A DNA stretch of 64,000 nucleotides from Mycolicibacterium lutetiense (GTDB taxonomy: Bacteria; Actinomycetota; Actinomycetes; Mycobacteriales; Mycobacteriaceae): contig NZ_JAGIOP010000002.1 of the NCBI RefSeq assembly GCF_017876775.1, positions 310,001-374,000 on the forward strand. Reading direction: 5' to 3'. The position numbers and the translations under genes were made by a program. The notes below the pieces were generated by a model. The model was not told the origin of the DNA. It ran no database searches and was given only the letters and a program-made list of their open reading frames with translations. Shown here piece by piece: positions 34,276 to 43,868 of the stretch (the stretch's first letter is position 1; every line of letters starts with the position of its first letter).

Positions 34276-34877
34276 CCGCGGCGCAGGATCGCCACCAGGA
34301 AGTCCGAGTCTTCGGTGAACGGGCGGAGATCCCAGGTGGACAGCAGCAGGTCGGTGGTGAACCCGGCGGCCGCCGCGTCGTCGAAGAACTGACCGAACTC
34401 GTATTCGCGGCCGGCTCCGAATCCGATCACCGCGCGGCCATCGTCGGCGAGATGCGCGTGCAGGCGCGTCAGGACCTGAACCCGGGTGCTCGGAGCGAGG
34501 AAGGTCATCACGTTGCCGGCCGACACGATGACGTCGAACGGGTCGGTGATACCGCGTGCCGGCAGGTCGAGTTCGGCGAGATCGCCGACGAGCCAGCGCG
34601 GACCGGGACGGTCGTTCTCGGCCGCCTCGATCAGCACCGGGTCGACGTCGACGCCGACTACCCGGTGCCCGGCCTCGGCGAGGTATCCACCCACCCGGCC
34701 GGGACCGCAGCCGGCGTCGAGGATGCGGGCATTGCGTGATGCCAGCGCGTCGACCAGACGGGCCTCGCCGGCCAGGTCCTCACCAGCGCGCTCCATGGCG
34801 CGAAAGCGTTCGACGTACCAATCCGAATGTCCGGGATCCGCCGCCACTTTTTGCATCCAGATGCTCCGCTCGACCAT
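34272..34877 (-). CDS. Class I SAM-dependent methyltransferase
   Basis: This 201-residue protein has motif I ILDAGCGPGRVGGYLAEAG (about 52-70), motif II VVGVDVDPVLIEAA and a downstream DVIVSAGNVMTFL strand. The C-terminal part is beta-rich. It is a small-molecule methyltransferase with no recognisable substrate domain. The start is ATG 34877. Confidence 0.87.
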   Translation of the reverse strand: MVERSIWMQKVAADPGHSDWYVERFRAMERAGEDLAGEARLVDALASRNARILDAGCGPGRVGGYLAEAGHRVVGVDVDPVLIEAAENDRPGPRWLVGDLAELDLPARGITDPFDVIVSAGNVMTFLAPSTRVQVLTRLHAHLADDGRAVIGFGAGREYEFGQFFDDAAAAGFTTDLLLSTWDLRPFTEDSDFLVAILRRG

Positions 34878-34924
34878 AGGAGCATTGTGGCAAGTCGGTC
34901 CCGGGCCCCGGTGGGCGGTGTGAC

Positions 34925-35563
34925 TCAGCCTTGCGCGTCGAGGATCTTGATCGCGAAGACCAACGAGTCACCGGGCTGGATGCCCGCGGCCGGCTGACCC
35001 TGGGGGTAGCCGTCGGCAGAGGTCATCGCGACGGCCACGGTGGAGCCGACCTTCTGTCCCGCGATGGCCTTCTGGAAACCGGGCACCACGCCGTTGAGGG
35101 GGAAGTCGACCGGTTCGCCGCGTTCGTAGCTGCTGTCGAACACCGACCCGTCGCGTCCGTTGACACCCATGTAGCACACCGAAACGTTCGCAGACGGCGC
35201 GACGACCGGGCCGTCACCGGCCTTCAGGGTGTGCACCTGGGTCTCACCCACGGTGAAGGGTCCGGTCACTTTCACCACGGGTGCGGCCGTGTCGGTGGAC
35301 CCGGTGACCGCGACACTGCCGGTAGCCCCGGACAGCGTCCATTCGGGGGTGCCTTCACCCTGCGGCGCTGTCGTCGGGCAGGTGCTGGTCGCGGTTGCGG
35401 TCTCCGCGATGGAGGGCGTGAGCACCTCAGCGACCGATGGCGTGCTCGTCGACGACGACGCCGCGGAGGTGTCCGTGTCGGAGCCGCAGGCCGCGATCGT
35501 CATGGTCAACGTCGCGGCACAGGCTACGAGCACAACGGAGGAGGGCACGCGAGAGAAGTTCAT
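34925..35563 (-). CDS. FKBP-type peptidyl-prolyl isomerase lipoprotein
   Basis: This 212-residue protein has a signal peptide with lipobox TIAAC at Cys 26, then a Ser/Thr-rich linker (27-65). The C-terminal FKBP domain (about 105-212) has VCYMGVNGRDGSVFDSSYERG, VVPGFQKAIAGQKVGS and PAAGIQPGDSLVFAIKILD. It should be anchored outside the membrane and assist folding of exported proteins. Confidence 0.9.
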   Translation of the reverse strand: MNFSRVPSSVVLVACAATLTMTIAACGSDTDTSAASSSTSTPSVAEVLTPSIAETATATSTCPTTAPQGEGTPEWTLSGATGSVAVTGSTDTAAPVVKVTGPFTVGETQVHTLKAGDGPVVAPSANVSVCYMGVNGRDGSVFDSSYERGEPVDFPLNGVVPGFQKAIAGQKVGSTVAVAMTSADGYPQGQPAAGIQPGDSLVFAIKILDAQG

Positions 35564-35615
35564 GCTTGGCCACGCTACAGCGGGGTGGGTGGTGCCTGCC
35601 GATAGCCCGCCTGCG

Positions 35616-36632
35616 TCACGCTGCCGACAACCGCTTCGCGATCTCCCCGTACCGCTCGAAACGTTCGGGCCCGCCGAGCGCGTTGTAGAGCACGACGCGG
35701 GTGGCGATTCCGCCGTACTTGGCGGTCAACGCCTCCGTCAGTCCGTCCCAGGTGGATTCGGTGGCAAAGGCGGCGATGTGGTCGTCGGTGATCTGCGCCG
35801 CCATGCCGGCGAAGTCACCGGCTTTCTGCTTCTCCCGCAGACGCGCGGTGGTGCCGTCGAAGCCTGCCTCGTCCCAGATGAAGGCGTAGTTCGGCGTGCT
35901 CCCGTAGAAGCTCATGCTGGCCCGCACGAACTCGCGTTCGTTGGCGCGTTCTTCGTCGGTGTCGCCGACGATCGTCATGACGGGGACGATCTTGGCAACG
36001 TCGTCGGGGGAGCGGCCGGCCTTGGCCGCACCGGCGGCCAGGTTGGGCAGCACATGACGGGCGATGTAGCCCGGCTCGCCGATCGGATGGATGTGCACGC
36101 CGTCGGCGACTTCGCCGGCCATGCGCAGCATCCACGGGTTCACGGCGGCGATGTCGACTTTCGGATCGGGGGCATCGATCGGACCGGGGTTCCACTGCGG
36201 AGTGATGAAGTCGAGGTCATAGAAATCGCCGTGATGTTCGAGCTTGCCGGTCCGGAACGCGGCGAAGCACGCCTTGACCGCCAGCACATAGTCGCGCAGG
36301 CGCGGACCCGGCTGCTCGAAGGGCACTCCGTAGCGACGTACGACATGGGTGCGGACTTGGGTGCCGATACCGAGCCGGAATCTGCCGCCGGTGGCTTCCT
36401 GGAGCTCCCATGCCGACGCTGCGGTGACGAACGGGCTGCGCGGAAAGGCAACGGCGACACCGGTCGAGAGCTCCAGACCGGGTGCGGACTGTGAGGCGAC
36501 GGCCGCGTTGAGATAGGCGGTCCGGCCCGTCTCGGTGAGCAGGAGCCCGGAGAATCCGGCGGACTGGGTACGGCGGGCGAGGTCACCGATCTCAGACAGC
36601 GGCTGCGGAACGGTCATCACATCGACATACAC
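35616..36632 (-). CDS. TIGR03617-family F420-dependent LLM oxidoreductase
   Basis: This 338-residue luciferase-like TIM barrel has features of the actinobacterial F420 subgroup: FSGLLLTETGRTAYLNAAV, TGVAVAFPRSPFVTA, GRFRLGIGTQVRTHVVRRYG and a late TESTWDGLTEAL. It transfers hydride with F420H2 on an unknown, probably lipid-like substrate. Single gene, not in an obvious operon. Confidence 0.9.
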   Translation of the reverse strand: MYVDVMTVPQPLSEIGDLARRTQSAGFSGLLLTETGRTAYLNAAVASQSAPGLELSTGVAVAFPRSPFVTAASAWELQEATGGRFRLGIGTQVRTHVVRRYGVPFEQPGPRLRDYVLAVKACFAAFRTGKLEHHGDFYDLDFITPQWNPGPIDAPDPKVDIAAVNPWMLRMAGEVADGVHIHPIGEPGYIARHVLPNLAAGAAKAGRSPDDVAKIVPVMTIVGDTDEERANEREFVRASMSFYGSTPNYAFIWDEAGFDGTTARLREKQKAGDFAGMAAQITDDHIAAFATESTWDGLTEALTAKYGGIATRVVLYNALGGPERFERYGEIAKRLSAA

Positions 36633-36765
36633 GTGGGGGAGCGTACGTCAGAGGGCGTCCCGGGAACTCGTAATGCCTTAGAAGTCAACCATTTCACGCT
36701 GTCGGTCGCAGGCCTAGACTTGTCGATATCAGGGACCAGGGGGCATTGCAACTGAAGGAGGGGAC

Positions 36766-38121
36766 ATGGTCAGGATTCACACGGTCGTGCCGGGGGAAAC
36801 GCTGTCAGCGTTGGCATTGCGGTTCTACGGGGATGCCGAACGGTATCGACTGATCGCCGCGGCCAGCGGGATACCCGATCCCAACGTCATCCAGGTGGGG
36901 CAACGGCTGGTCTTTCCCGACTACACGCGATACACCGCGGTCGCGGGCGATACGTTGACGGGCCTGGCGTCGCGCTTTTATGGGCAGGCCGATCTGTCTC
37001 GGTTGATCGCCACCGCCAGCGGCCTGGCCCCGGATGCCGGCCTCGATCCCGGTCAGCAACTGATCATCCCGGAACTGAGGAAATACTCGGTTGTCCCGGG
37101 AGATGCGTTGTCGGCGTTGGCATCACGCTTCTACGGTGATGCATCGTTCTATCCGCCGATCGCCGGTGTGAACGGTATCTCCGACCCGGGCGCAATAAAG
37201 CCCGGGCAGACGTTGGTGATATTCACCGGGCGCGGTGACGGATTTGGTCTGCGGATCGTGGACCGCAACGAGAATGATCCTCGCCTGTGGTACTACCGCT
37301 TCCAGACCGCAGCCATCGGTTGGAACCCCGGCGTCAACGTCTTACTTCCCGACGATTACCACACCAGCGGGCGTACCTATCCGGTGCTCTACATGTTCCA
37401 CGGCGGCAACGACGATTTCCGTTCCTTCGACTTCATGGGTATCCGCGCCTGGACCGCCGGGAAGCCGATCATCGTGGTGATGCCCGACGGTGGACACGCC
37501 GGTTGGTATTCCAACCCGGTCACCTCGTTCGTCGGACCGCGGAACTGGGAGACGTTCCACATCGCCCAGTTGCTGCCCTGGATCGAGGCGAACTTCCGGA
37601 CGTACGCCGAGTACGACGGCCGGGCGGTCGGTGGATTCTCGATGGGCGGTTTCGGCGCGCTGAAGTACGCCGCGAAGTACTACGGCCACTTCGCTTCGGT
37701 CAGTGCCCATTCGGGGCCGGCAAGCCTGCGCCGCGATTTCGGTCTCGTCGTGCACTGGGCGAACATCACGTCGGCGGTTCTGGATCTGGCCGGCGGCACG
37801 GTCTATGGCGCCCCCCTCTGGGATCAGGCCAGGGTCAGTGCCGACAACCCGGTCGAGCGGATCGAGAGCTACCGCAACAAGCGGGTCTTCCTCGTCGCGG
37901 GGACCAGTCCGGATCCGATCAACTGGTTCGACAGCGCCAACGAGACCGAGGTACTCGCCGGCCAGCGTGAGTTCCGGGGCCTTCTCGACCACGCCGGAAT
38001 CCCGAATGAAGCGCATGAGGTGCCCGGGGGCCACGTGTTTCGTCCCGAGATGTTCTTCGTCGACCTGGACGGGATCATCGCCCGGCTGAGGCCCGCAGCC
38101 GTAACGGGCATTTCGATGTAA
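36766..38121 (+). CDS. Triple-LysM domain esterase fusion
   Basis: This 451-residue protein has three LysM peptidoglycan-binding repeats at about 3-50, 54-102 and 105-153, with internal similarity such as LSALALRFYGDA, LTGLASRFYGQA and LSALASRFYGDA. They are joined directly to an alpha/beta-hydrolase of the putative-esterase/antigen-85-like family (about 160-451). The nucleophile is Ser292 in GFSMGGFGALKYA, LYMFHGG is the oxyanion loop and the His lies in VPGGHVFRPEMFF. There is no signal peptide or membrane segment: LysM begins at residue 3. GAAGGAGGGG precedes ATG 36766. Whether it is exported by another route or acts inside the cell is unknown. Confidence 0.87.
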   Translation: MVRIHTVVPGETLSALALRFYGDAERYRLIAAASGIPDPNVIQVGQRLVFPDYTRYTAVAGDTLTGLASRFYGQADLSRLIATASGLAPDAGLDPGQQLIIPELRKYSVVPGDALSALASRFYGDASFYPPIAGVNGISDPGAIKPGQTLVIFTGRGDGFGLRIVDRNENDPRLWYYRFQTAAIGWNPGVNVLLPDDYHTSGRTYPVLYMFHGGNDDFRSFDFMGIRAWTAGKPIIVVMPDGGHAGWYSNPVTSFVGPRNWETFHIAQLLPWIEANFRTYAEYDGRAVGGFSMGGFGALKYAAKYYGHFASVSAHSGPASLRRDFGLVVHWANITSAVLDLAGGTVYGAPLWDQARVSADNPVERIESYRNKRVFLVAGTSPDPINWFDSANETEVLAGQREFRGLLDHAGIPNEAHEVPGGHVFRPEMFFVDLDGIIARLRPAAVTGISM

Positions 38122-38917
<796 letters not shown>

Positions 38918-38963
38918 CACCGTATTCGCAACCGCTCCGATATCTCGCGATGAGTTTCTGGCA

Positions 38964-38985
38964 CCGCCGAGGTCTACCTCGGCGG
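38964..38985. promoter_or_regulatory. Perfect 10-bp dyad before the alpha/beta-hydrolase gene
   Basis: CCGCCGAGGT-CT-ACCTCGGCGG is perfectly symmetric with a 2-base centre, between rpf (stop 38917) and the hydrolase start at 39021. It could be an operator or the terminator of rpf. The 2-base loop favours a protein site, though an opened loop would still give a strong hairpin. Confidence 0.55.
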
Positions 38986-39020
38986 GAACTATTCGGTGGA
39001 CAGATTCGACGGGAGAATTT

Positions 39021-39863
39021 ATGGGCGCGACGACTGCGCGAGGTGGCTACCTGCCGATCAACGGGCTGAACCTCTATTACGAGGTGTACGGCACGCTCGG
39101 TGGCCCCACGCCGCCGTTGCTGTTGATTCCGGGTGCGTTCATGGCCACGGACTCGATGCAGACCTGGGCGGAGGCTTTTGCGCGCGAGCGTGCCGTGATC
39201 GTGTTCGACCAACAGGGTCACGGCCGGACGCCGGACGCACCACGGTCGATGTCCTACGAGCAGTTCGCTGACGATGCGGCGGCGTTGCTGCACACGTTGC
39301 AGGTGAATCGTGCTGATGTGATGGGTTACTCGCAGGGCGGTGGTGTCGCGCTGCAACTCGCGATCCGTCATCCGTCGCTGGTGGCCAAACTGGTTTCGAT
39401 GTCGGCCACGTTCGACCGGGACGGCTGGTATTCGTCGACATTGGAGGCGATCGGCGGCCTCACCGCCGCCGTGTTCGCCGGGACGCCCGTCGAGAGTTCG
39501 TTCCGGGAGCACACGCCGGAGGCCGCGGGGTTCGACGCCTACGTCGAGAAGATGAAGGTCCTGAACATCGACGATCAGCACATCTCCGACGCGCAGATGC
39601 GCGCGATCTCCGCGCCGACGATGGTCATCATCGGCGACGCCGACGGAGTGAAGCCCGAACATGCGCTGGCGATGTTCCGGTTGCGCGGCGGCGGCGACGA
39701 GGGCGCCGCGGCGGCTGGATTGCTGCAAGGGGTTCCGGCCGCGCGCCTGGTGGTCCTGCCGGCGATGTCGCACATCGGCCTGGCCGGGGAGTCGGAACTG
39801 TTGGTGCCTATGGTGACGGCGTTTCTCGACGACGTGGCACCGGTCATGCCGGAGCTCTTCTAG
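39021..39863 (+). CDS. Alpha/beta-fold hydrolase
   Basis: This 280-residue hydrolase has LLLIPGAFM (oxyanion strand), VFDQQGHGRTPD, the nucleophile elbow MGYSQGGGVAL, the acid in IIGDADGVKPEH and the His in MSHIGL. It may be an epoxide hydrolase, esterase or C-C hydrolase; the substrate is not evident. GGGAGAA lies before ATG 39021. The GNAT gene begins 3 bases after its stop. Confidence 0.87.
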   Translation: MGATTARGGYLPINGLNLYYEVYGTLGGPTPPLLLIPGAFMATDSMQTWAEAFARERAVIVFDQQGHGRTPDAPRSMSYEQFADDAAALLHTLQVNRADVMGYSQGGGVALQLAIRHPSLVAKLVSMSATFDRDGWYSSTLEAIGGLTAAVFAGTPVESSFREHTPEAAGFDAYVEKMKVLNIDDQHISDAQMRAISAPTMVIIGDADGVKPEHALAMFRLRGGGDEGAAAAGLLQGVPAARLVVLPAMSHIGLAGESELLVPMVTAFLDDVAPVMPELF

Positions 39864-39866
39864 CGC

Positions 39867-40430
39867 ATGAACGATCAGTCGACGGTCACGACGGCCCGCA
39901 TAGTGGCCGAGCGTGTCCATCTGCGTAAGGGCCGTGACGATGATGCCGAGGGGCTGATCGATACTCAGACCGCGCGGCAGGTACGCCGCTTCCTCGGTGG
40001 GCCGCGCGCCGAAGCGGAGGTCCGGGCATTGGTGGCCGCGGCAGGGGCGGCCACCCTGCTGGCCGCCGACGGCTGCTACGTCGTCGCGGACAGGGAATCC
40101 GACGCGATGCTCGGCATGGTGACACTTGGCCGGCGCGGTCCTGAACTGCCCGGTCACATGCTGGAGGGCGGCGGCGAGCTAGAGCTCAGCTACGTCTTCC
40201 GCGCACCTGCCTGGGGTAAGGGTTATGCCACCGAAGCTGCGCGTGCGTTGCTGCTCTGCGCCGCAAAGCAACTCGCTGATCAACCGATCATCGTGATTAC
40301 CCAGGCGGCAAACCTCGCCGCGCTCCGCGTCGCCGACCGGCTCGGGTTCACCCGCGTGGACACCTTTCAGCAATTCGACGCCGAGCAGGTGCTTGCTACC
40401 GCCCAACTGAGGACATTCCAGCGGCAGTAG
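39867..40430 (+). CDS. GNAT-family acetyltransferase (RimJ/RimL type)
   Basis: This 187-residue protein has LRKGRDDDAEGLID at the N-terminus and the acetyl-CoA binding motif A GKGYATEAARALL, then NLAALRVADRLGFTRVD, the typical motif B of RimJ/RimL-like enzymes. It acetylates an amine on an unknown substrate. Cotranscribed with the preceding hydrolase (3-base gap). Confidence 0.85.
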   Translation: MNDQSTVTTARIVAERVHLRKGRDDDAEGLIDTQTARQVRRFLGGPRAEAEVRALVAAAGAATLLAADGCYVVADRESDAMLGMVTLGRRGPELPGHMLEGGGELELSYVFRAPAWGKGYATEAARALLLCAAKQLADQPIIVITQAANLAALRVADRLGFTRVDTFQQFDAEQVLATAQLRTFQRQ

Positions 40431-40472
40431 CGTTTTCGAGAGCTGAAAAAGTCTTGGCCAGCACCGAACTCA

Positions 40473-40491
40473 CTCTCAGCAAACCCTCAGT
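40473..40491 (+). promoter_or_regulatory. Possible MprA box upstream of the HtrA gene
   Basis: CTCTCAGC-AAA-CCCTCAGT forms two related 8-mers separated by 3 bases, 19 bases in all. That is the geometry of MprA boxes (two loosely conserved 8-bp direct repeats with a 2- or 3-base gap). It ends 74 bases before the chosen HtrA start. pepD (HtrA) is a known MprAB target in M. tuberculosis. Confidence 0.5.
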
Positions 40492-40565
40492 GCGGCACTG
40501 CAACATCTAGGCAGGCGCCGACACGGCGCATGTCTGTCGGTGCCGCATGGGAAGAAGCAAACGCA

Positions 40566-42020
40566 ATGAATTACTGGTCGGGTAGATCGCCGGAGAACGA
40601 CAATCGTGATTGGGACGCGAAACGGGTGGTGGATCAACGGAACCCAAGCCCATGGAGCCGGACCGGCTATCAGCAGCCATCTCCTCCGTATGGCCTGCAT
40701 CCCGAGATGACCCAGAAGTTCGATGCACCTCTGGTGCAGGAGGTTTCACAGCCGAAGAAGAAGTCCCGCGTCGGCGTGCTGGTAGCCGGCACCGCCGCGG
40801 TGGCCATGGCTACCGGCGCAGTCGCAGCGGTCGCGGTGATCGATCAGTCCGGAAAGCCCCCGACCGTCGCACAGGCGCCGGCCGCTGACCACGGCCGGTT
40901 ATCGTCGCCGGCCGCCGGACCCGCCCCGATTCAGCCGAAGGGTTCCGCACCGGCCGGATCAGTAGAACAGGTATCGACCAAGGTGCTTCCCAGCGTGGTG
41001 AAGCTGCAGGTCGAGACCGGGCAGGGGAGTGAGGAGGGATCCGGAATCGTCCTCAGCGAGGACGGTCTGATCCTCACCAACAACCACGTCGTGGCGGCTG
41101 CCGCCCGCGGCGCGGGCACGCAGGGACCGCTGGCCGCCGAAGACTCACCCGGTGGACGGTTCCCCGGATTGCCAGGCGGCCTATTCCCCGGTGGCGACCA
41201 GTATTCGCCTGACGGCCCGTCGCCAAGGACGTCGGGCCGGACCGGCGGCGCAATGCAGGCGACCGTGACGATGTCCGATGGTCGCACGGTGCCGTTCACC
41301 GTCGTCGGTACCGACCCCGACGACGACATCGCGGTGGTGAAGGCGCAGAACGTGTCCGGGTTGACCCCGATCACGATCGGTTCCTCGAACGATCTGAAGG
41401 TCGGGCAGAATGTCGTCGCGGTGGGCTCGCCGTTAGGGCTACAGGGGACGGTCACCACGGGCATCATCAGCGCTCTGAATCGTCCGGTCTCAACGGGCGA
41501 TGAGCGGAGCGGCCAGCATTCGGTGATGAGCGCCATTCAGACCGACGCCGCGATCAATCCGGGTAACTCGGGCGGGGCGTTGGTCGACATGAACGGCGAC
41601 CTCATCGGAGTGAACTCGGCGATCGCTTCGTTGGGCGGTGGCCAGGGTCCGCAGGGCGGCAGCCCGTCGGGGTCGATCGGTCTGGGCTTCGCGATCCCGG
41701 TCGATCAGGCCAAACGGATTGCCGATGAACTGGTCTCGACCGGAACCGTCCGGCACGCCTCGCTGGGTGTCCAGCTCTCCGGTAACGATTCGCACGGCGC
41801 GGCGGTCGCCGGCGTGGTTGCCGGCGGCCCGGCAGCCGATGCGGGTCTGCCCGACGGCGCGGTGATCACCAAGGTCGACAATCAGGTGATCGACGGGCCG
41901 GATGCCCTGGTCGCCGCGGTGCGATCGAAGGCGCCGGGGGACACCGTGACGCTGGCCTATGAGGATCCGTCGGGTGCTTCGCGCACCGTGGAGGTCACTC
42001 TGGGGCAGGTCCAGACGTAA
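40566..42020 (+). CDS. HtrA/DegP-like serine protease with PDZ domain
   Basis: This membrane-anchored protease of about 484 residues has a cytoplasmic N-terminus of about 68 residues, one transmembrane helix (about 69-92), a Pro/Ala-rich linker, a trypsin-like domain with His 174 (TNNHVVA), Asp 254 (DDDIAVV) and Ser 335 (GNSGGAL), and a C-terminal PDZ domain (about 385-480). The arrangement resembles mycobacterial PepD, which degrades or refolds damaged envelope proteins. Unlike M. tuberculosis pepD, no mprAB genes are adjacent. A Gly/Pro-rich insertion lies after the His. The start is ATG 40566. Confidence 0.9.
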   Translation: MNYWSGRSPENDNRDWDAKRVVDQRNPSPWSRTGYQQPSPPYGLHPEMTQKFDAPLVQEVSQPKKKSRVGVLVAGTAAVAMATGAVAAVAVIDQSGKPPTVAQAPAADHGRLSSPAAGPAPIQPKGSAPAGSVEQVSTKVLPSVVKLQVETGQGSEEGSGIVLSEDGLILTNNHVVAAAARGAGTQGPLAAEDSPGGRFPGLPGGLFPGGDQYSPDGPSPRTSGRTGGAMQATVTMSDGRTVPFTVVGTDPDDDIAVVKAQNVSGLTPITIGSSNDLKVGQNVVAVGSPLGLQGTVTTGIISALNRPVSTGDERSGQHSVMSAIQTDAAINPGNSGGALVDMNGDLIGVNSAIASLGGGQGPQGGSPSGSIGLGFAIPVDQAKRIADELVSTGTVRHASLGVQLSGNDSHGAAVAGVVAGGPAADAGLPDGAVITKVDNQVIDGPDALVAAVRSKAPGDTVTLAYEDPSGASRTVEVTLGQVQT

Positions 42021-42107
42021 CGGCAGAAGCCGTCGTCATCGGGCGTCACTGGACATGGCACCGAAAATCGAGTGGCCGCAGGGCACGACGTGTGTGACGA
42101 TTCCCGG

Positions 42108-42506
42108 ATGCCCAGCACGGTCATCGAGATAAGGCGGCCTTGCCGTCGGTCCGACGAGGTGGCGATCATTGACGCGGTGCACGAAGCACTCGTGGTCGCT
42201 TTCCAGATCCCGGCCGGCGACAAGCATGTCCGGCTGGTATCCCATGAGCCGCATCGTTTCTCGCACTCGCCGGGCCTGGCGCAACCTGAGCTGTACACCC
42301 TCGTGACGATCGACTGCTTTTCCGGGCGATCGGTGCAGGCCAAGCGCAGCCTCTATCAAGAGATTGTCGGTCGACTGGAAGCGCTGGGCATCCCACCCGA
42401 CCACGTCACCATCGTGCTGCGCGACCACCCCATGCAGAACTGGGGAATTCGTGGTGGGCAGGCCGCCTGTGATGTCGACGATCTGGGCTTCAACGTCAAC
42501 GTGTGA
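42108..42506 (+). CDS. Tautomerase-family protein
   Basis: This protein of about 132 residues has Pro directly after the initiator Met (MPSTVIEIRRP), the catalytic base position in 4-oxalocrotonate tautomerase-like enzymes. ELYTLVTIDCFSGRSVQAK with RSLYQEIVGRL matches the Tautomerase_2 group; IVLRDHPMQNWGIRGGQAA is its C-terminal signature. It catalyses keto-enol tautomerisation of an unknown substrate. The start is ATG 42108; 12 upstream in-frame codons are ignored because Pro must be exposed. Confidence 0.85.
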   Translation: MPSTVIEIRRPCRRSDEVAIIDAVHEALVVAFQIPAGDKHVRLVSHEPHRFSHSPGLAQPELYTLVTIDCFSGRSVQAKRSLYQEIVGRLEALGIPPDHVTIVLRDHPMQNWGIRGGQAACDVDDLGFNVNV

Positions 42507-42523
42507 TCGTGGCCCGCTCTTCC

Positions 42524-43162
42524 TCAGGCGGTCGCGGGCTTGTGGGCGACGACACGCTCGACGAGGCCCAGTTTGAAGCGCTCGACGTGATCGATGTCGA
42601 GGATGTTGCCGGCGCGGAGGTGGTCCAGAGGGCGGCGGAGGAAATGTTCTCCGCCGAGCCGGATGGTGAACAGCTCCAAGGCCCGCTGGAACACCCGCAC
42701 CGGCGCCGCGCTGCTTCGGATGTGATCGACCAGGAGGAGCTTTCCGCCGGGACGCAGTACGCGGGTCATCTCCGTGAGGGCCTGGGTGTGGTCGGGAATG
42801 GCGCAGAGCCCGAAGGTACAGACGACGGTGTCGAAGCTGGCGTCATCGAACGGGAGATGGTGGGCATCCGCCTGCTGCAGGGTGGGGGTGCGGCCGAGCT
42901 CGGCGGCACGTTGCTCGGCCAGATCCAGCATCGGCCTGCTCCAGTCGATCCCTGTCAGCTGGACGTCGTCGGGATAGAAGCCCAGGTTGAGTCCCGTGCC
43001 GACCGCCACTTCGAGAACGGCGCCGGTGGCCTGACTGCACACCCACTGGCGCGAGTCCCCGAACAGGTGGCGGTCGAAGAACCCCATCTCTCGGTCGTAG
43101 CTGTCGGATTTCTTGTCCCAGTACCGGTTCCACTTGGCTCGCTGAGCATCGGTCGGCGCCAT
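42524..43162 (-). CDS. SAM-dependent methyltransferase (UbiE/COQ5-like)
   Basis: This protein of about 212 residues has VLEVAVGTGLNLGFYP (motif I), LTGIDWSRPMLDLA, FDTVVCTFGLCAIPD and MTRVLRPGGKLLLVDH, a standard class I methyltransferase. The N-terminus AKWNRYWDKKSDSYDREM is typical. The start is ATG 43162 with GAGG upstream. It lies 13 bases after the isoprenylcysteine methyltransferase-like gene, so the two probably form an operon. Confidence 0.86.
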   Translation of the reverse strand: MAPTDAQRAKWNRYWDKKSDSYDREMGFFDRHLFGDSRQWVCSQATGAVLEVAVGTGLNLGFYPDDVQLTGIDWSRPMLDLAEQRAAELGRTPTLQQADAHHLPFDDASFDTVVCTFGLCAIPDHTQALTEMTRVLRPGGKLLLVDHIRSSAAPVRVFQRALELFTIRLGGEHFLRRPLDHLRAGNILDIDHVERFKLGLVERVVAHKPATA

Positions 43163-43175
43163 CGCATTCACCTCG

Positions 43176-43793
43176 TTATCGCTGGGAAAAGTCGCTGCGT
43201 CCCACACCGGGCAGGAATCGTCCGACAGCGACGCAATAGTCACGATAAGCCTGACCGTGGGTCCGCAGCAGGTAGGGCTCTTCGACGACACGGACCTGCA
43301 GTTCGATCGTGGTCGACAACACGACGAAGGCCAGGAGTGCGACCGGATTCGGTGTCATGAGCGTGACACCGCCGGCGAAGACGAGCATGGCGGTGAAGAT
43401 GGGGTTGCGAACGAATCCGAATACTCCGCTGCGTACCAATGTTGTTGTCTCACTGGGATCGACCCCGATACGCCAGGATTCGCCCATGTCCAGTTGCGCG
43501 TAGACCGTGGCGGCGATTCCGGTAATGGCCAGCACTGTACCCAGCGACTGGATCCATGGCGCGTGCAGCAAGGCGATGGGTGCGGTGAACCCAAGATGTT
43601 GGAGCACGGGCGCGGCCACACCGACAATGATCGACACGACGAATCCGACACCGGCCAGCCATTCCAGCGAGCCGGGCCTGCCGTTGATGCCACGAAATCC
43701 AGTGGACCCCGTTCGCCTGTACTGAACCCAACTGCGCCAACCGAACCCCAGCGCCGCGAAGATCAGGTAGAGAAGCAGTGCGGTTACGGCCAT
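43176..43793 (-). CDS. Isoprenylcysteine carboxyl methyltransferase-like membrane protein
   Basis: This 205-residue membrane protein has about five hydrophobic segments. The C-terminal ICMT signature is visible: GVFGFVRNPIFTAMLVF, VVEEPYLLRTHGQAYRDYC and VGRFLPG. Bacterial members methylate small lipophilic compounds. It lies between a CmtR-like regulator and a soluble methyltransferase on the same strand; the three may be co-regulated. Confidence 0.85.
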   Translation of the reverse strand: MAVTALLLYLIFAALGFGWRSWVQYRRTGSTGFRGINGRPGSLEWLAGVGFVVSIIVGVAAPVLQHLGFTAPIALLHAPWIQSLGTVLAITGIAATVYAQLDMGESWRIGVDPSETTTLVRSGVFGFVRNPIFTAMLVFAGGVTLMTPNPVALLAFVVLSTTIELQVRVVEEPYLLRTHGQAYRDYCVAVGRFLPGVGRSDFSQR

Positions 43794-43868
43794 ATCGTCA
43801 TCTCCTCGGACCAGCTTTGTTCACAACAGGTTTCGTCGCGCCACGCTTCGCGTCCTTCTCTGACGTCA

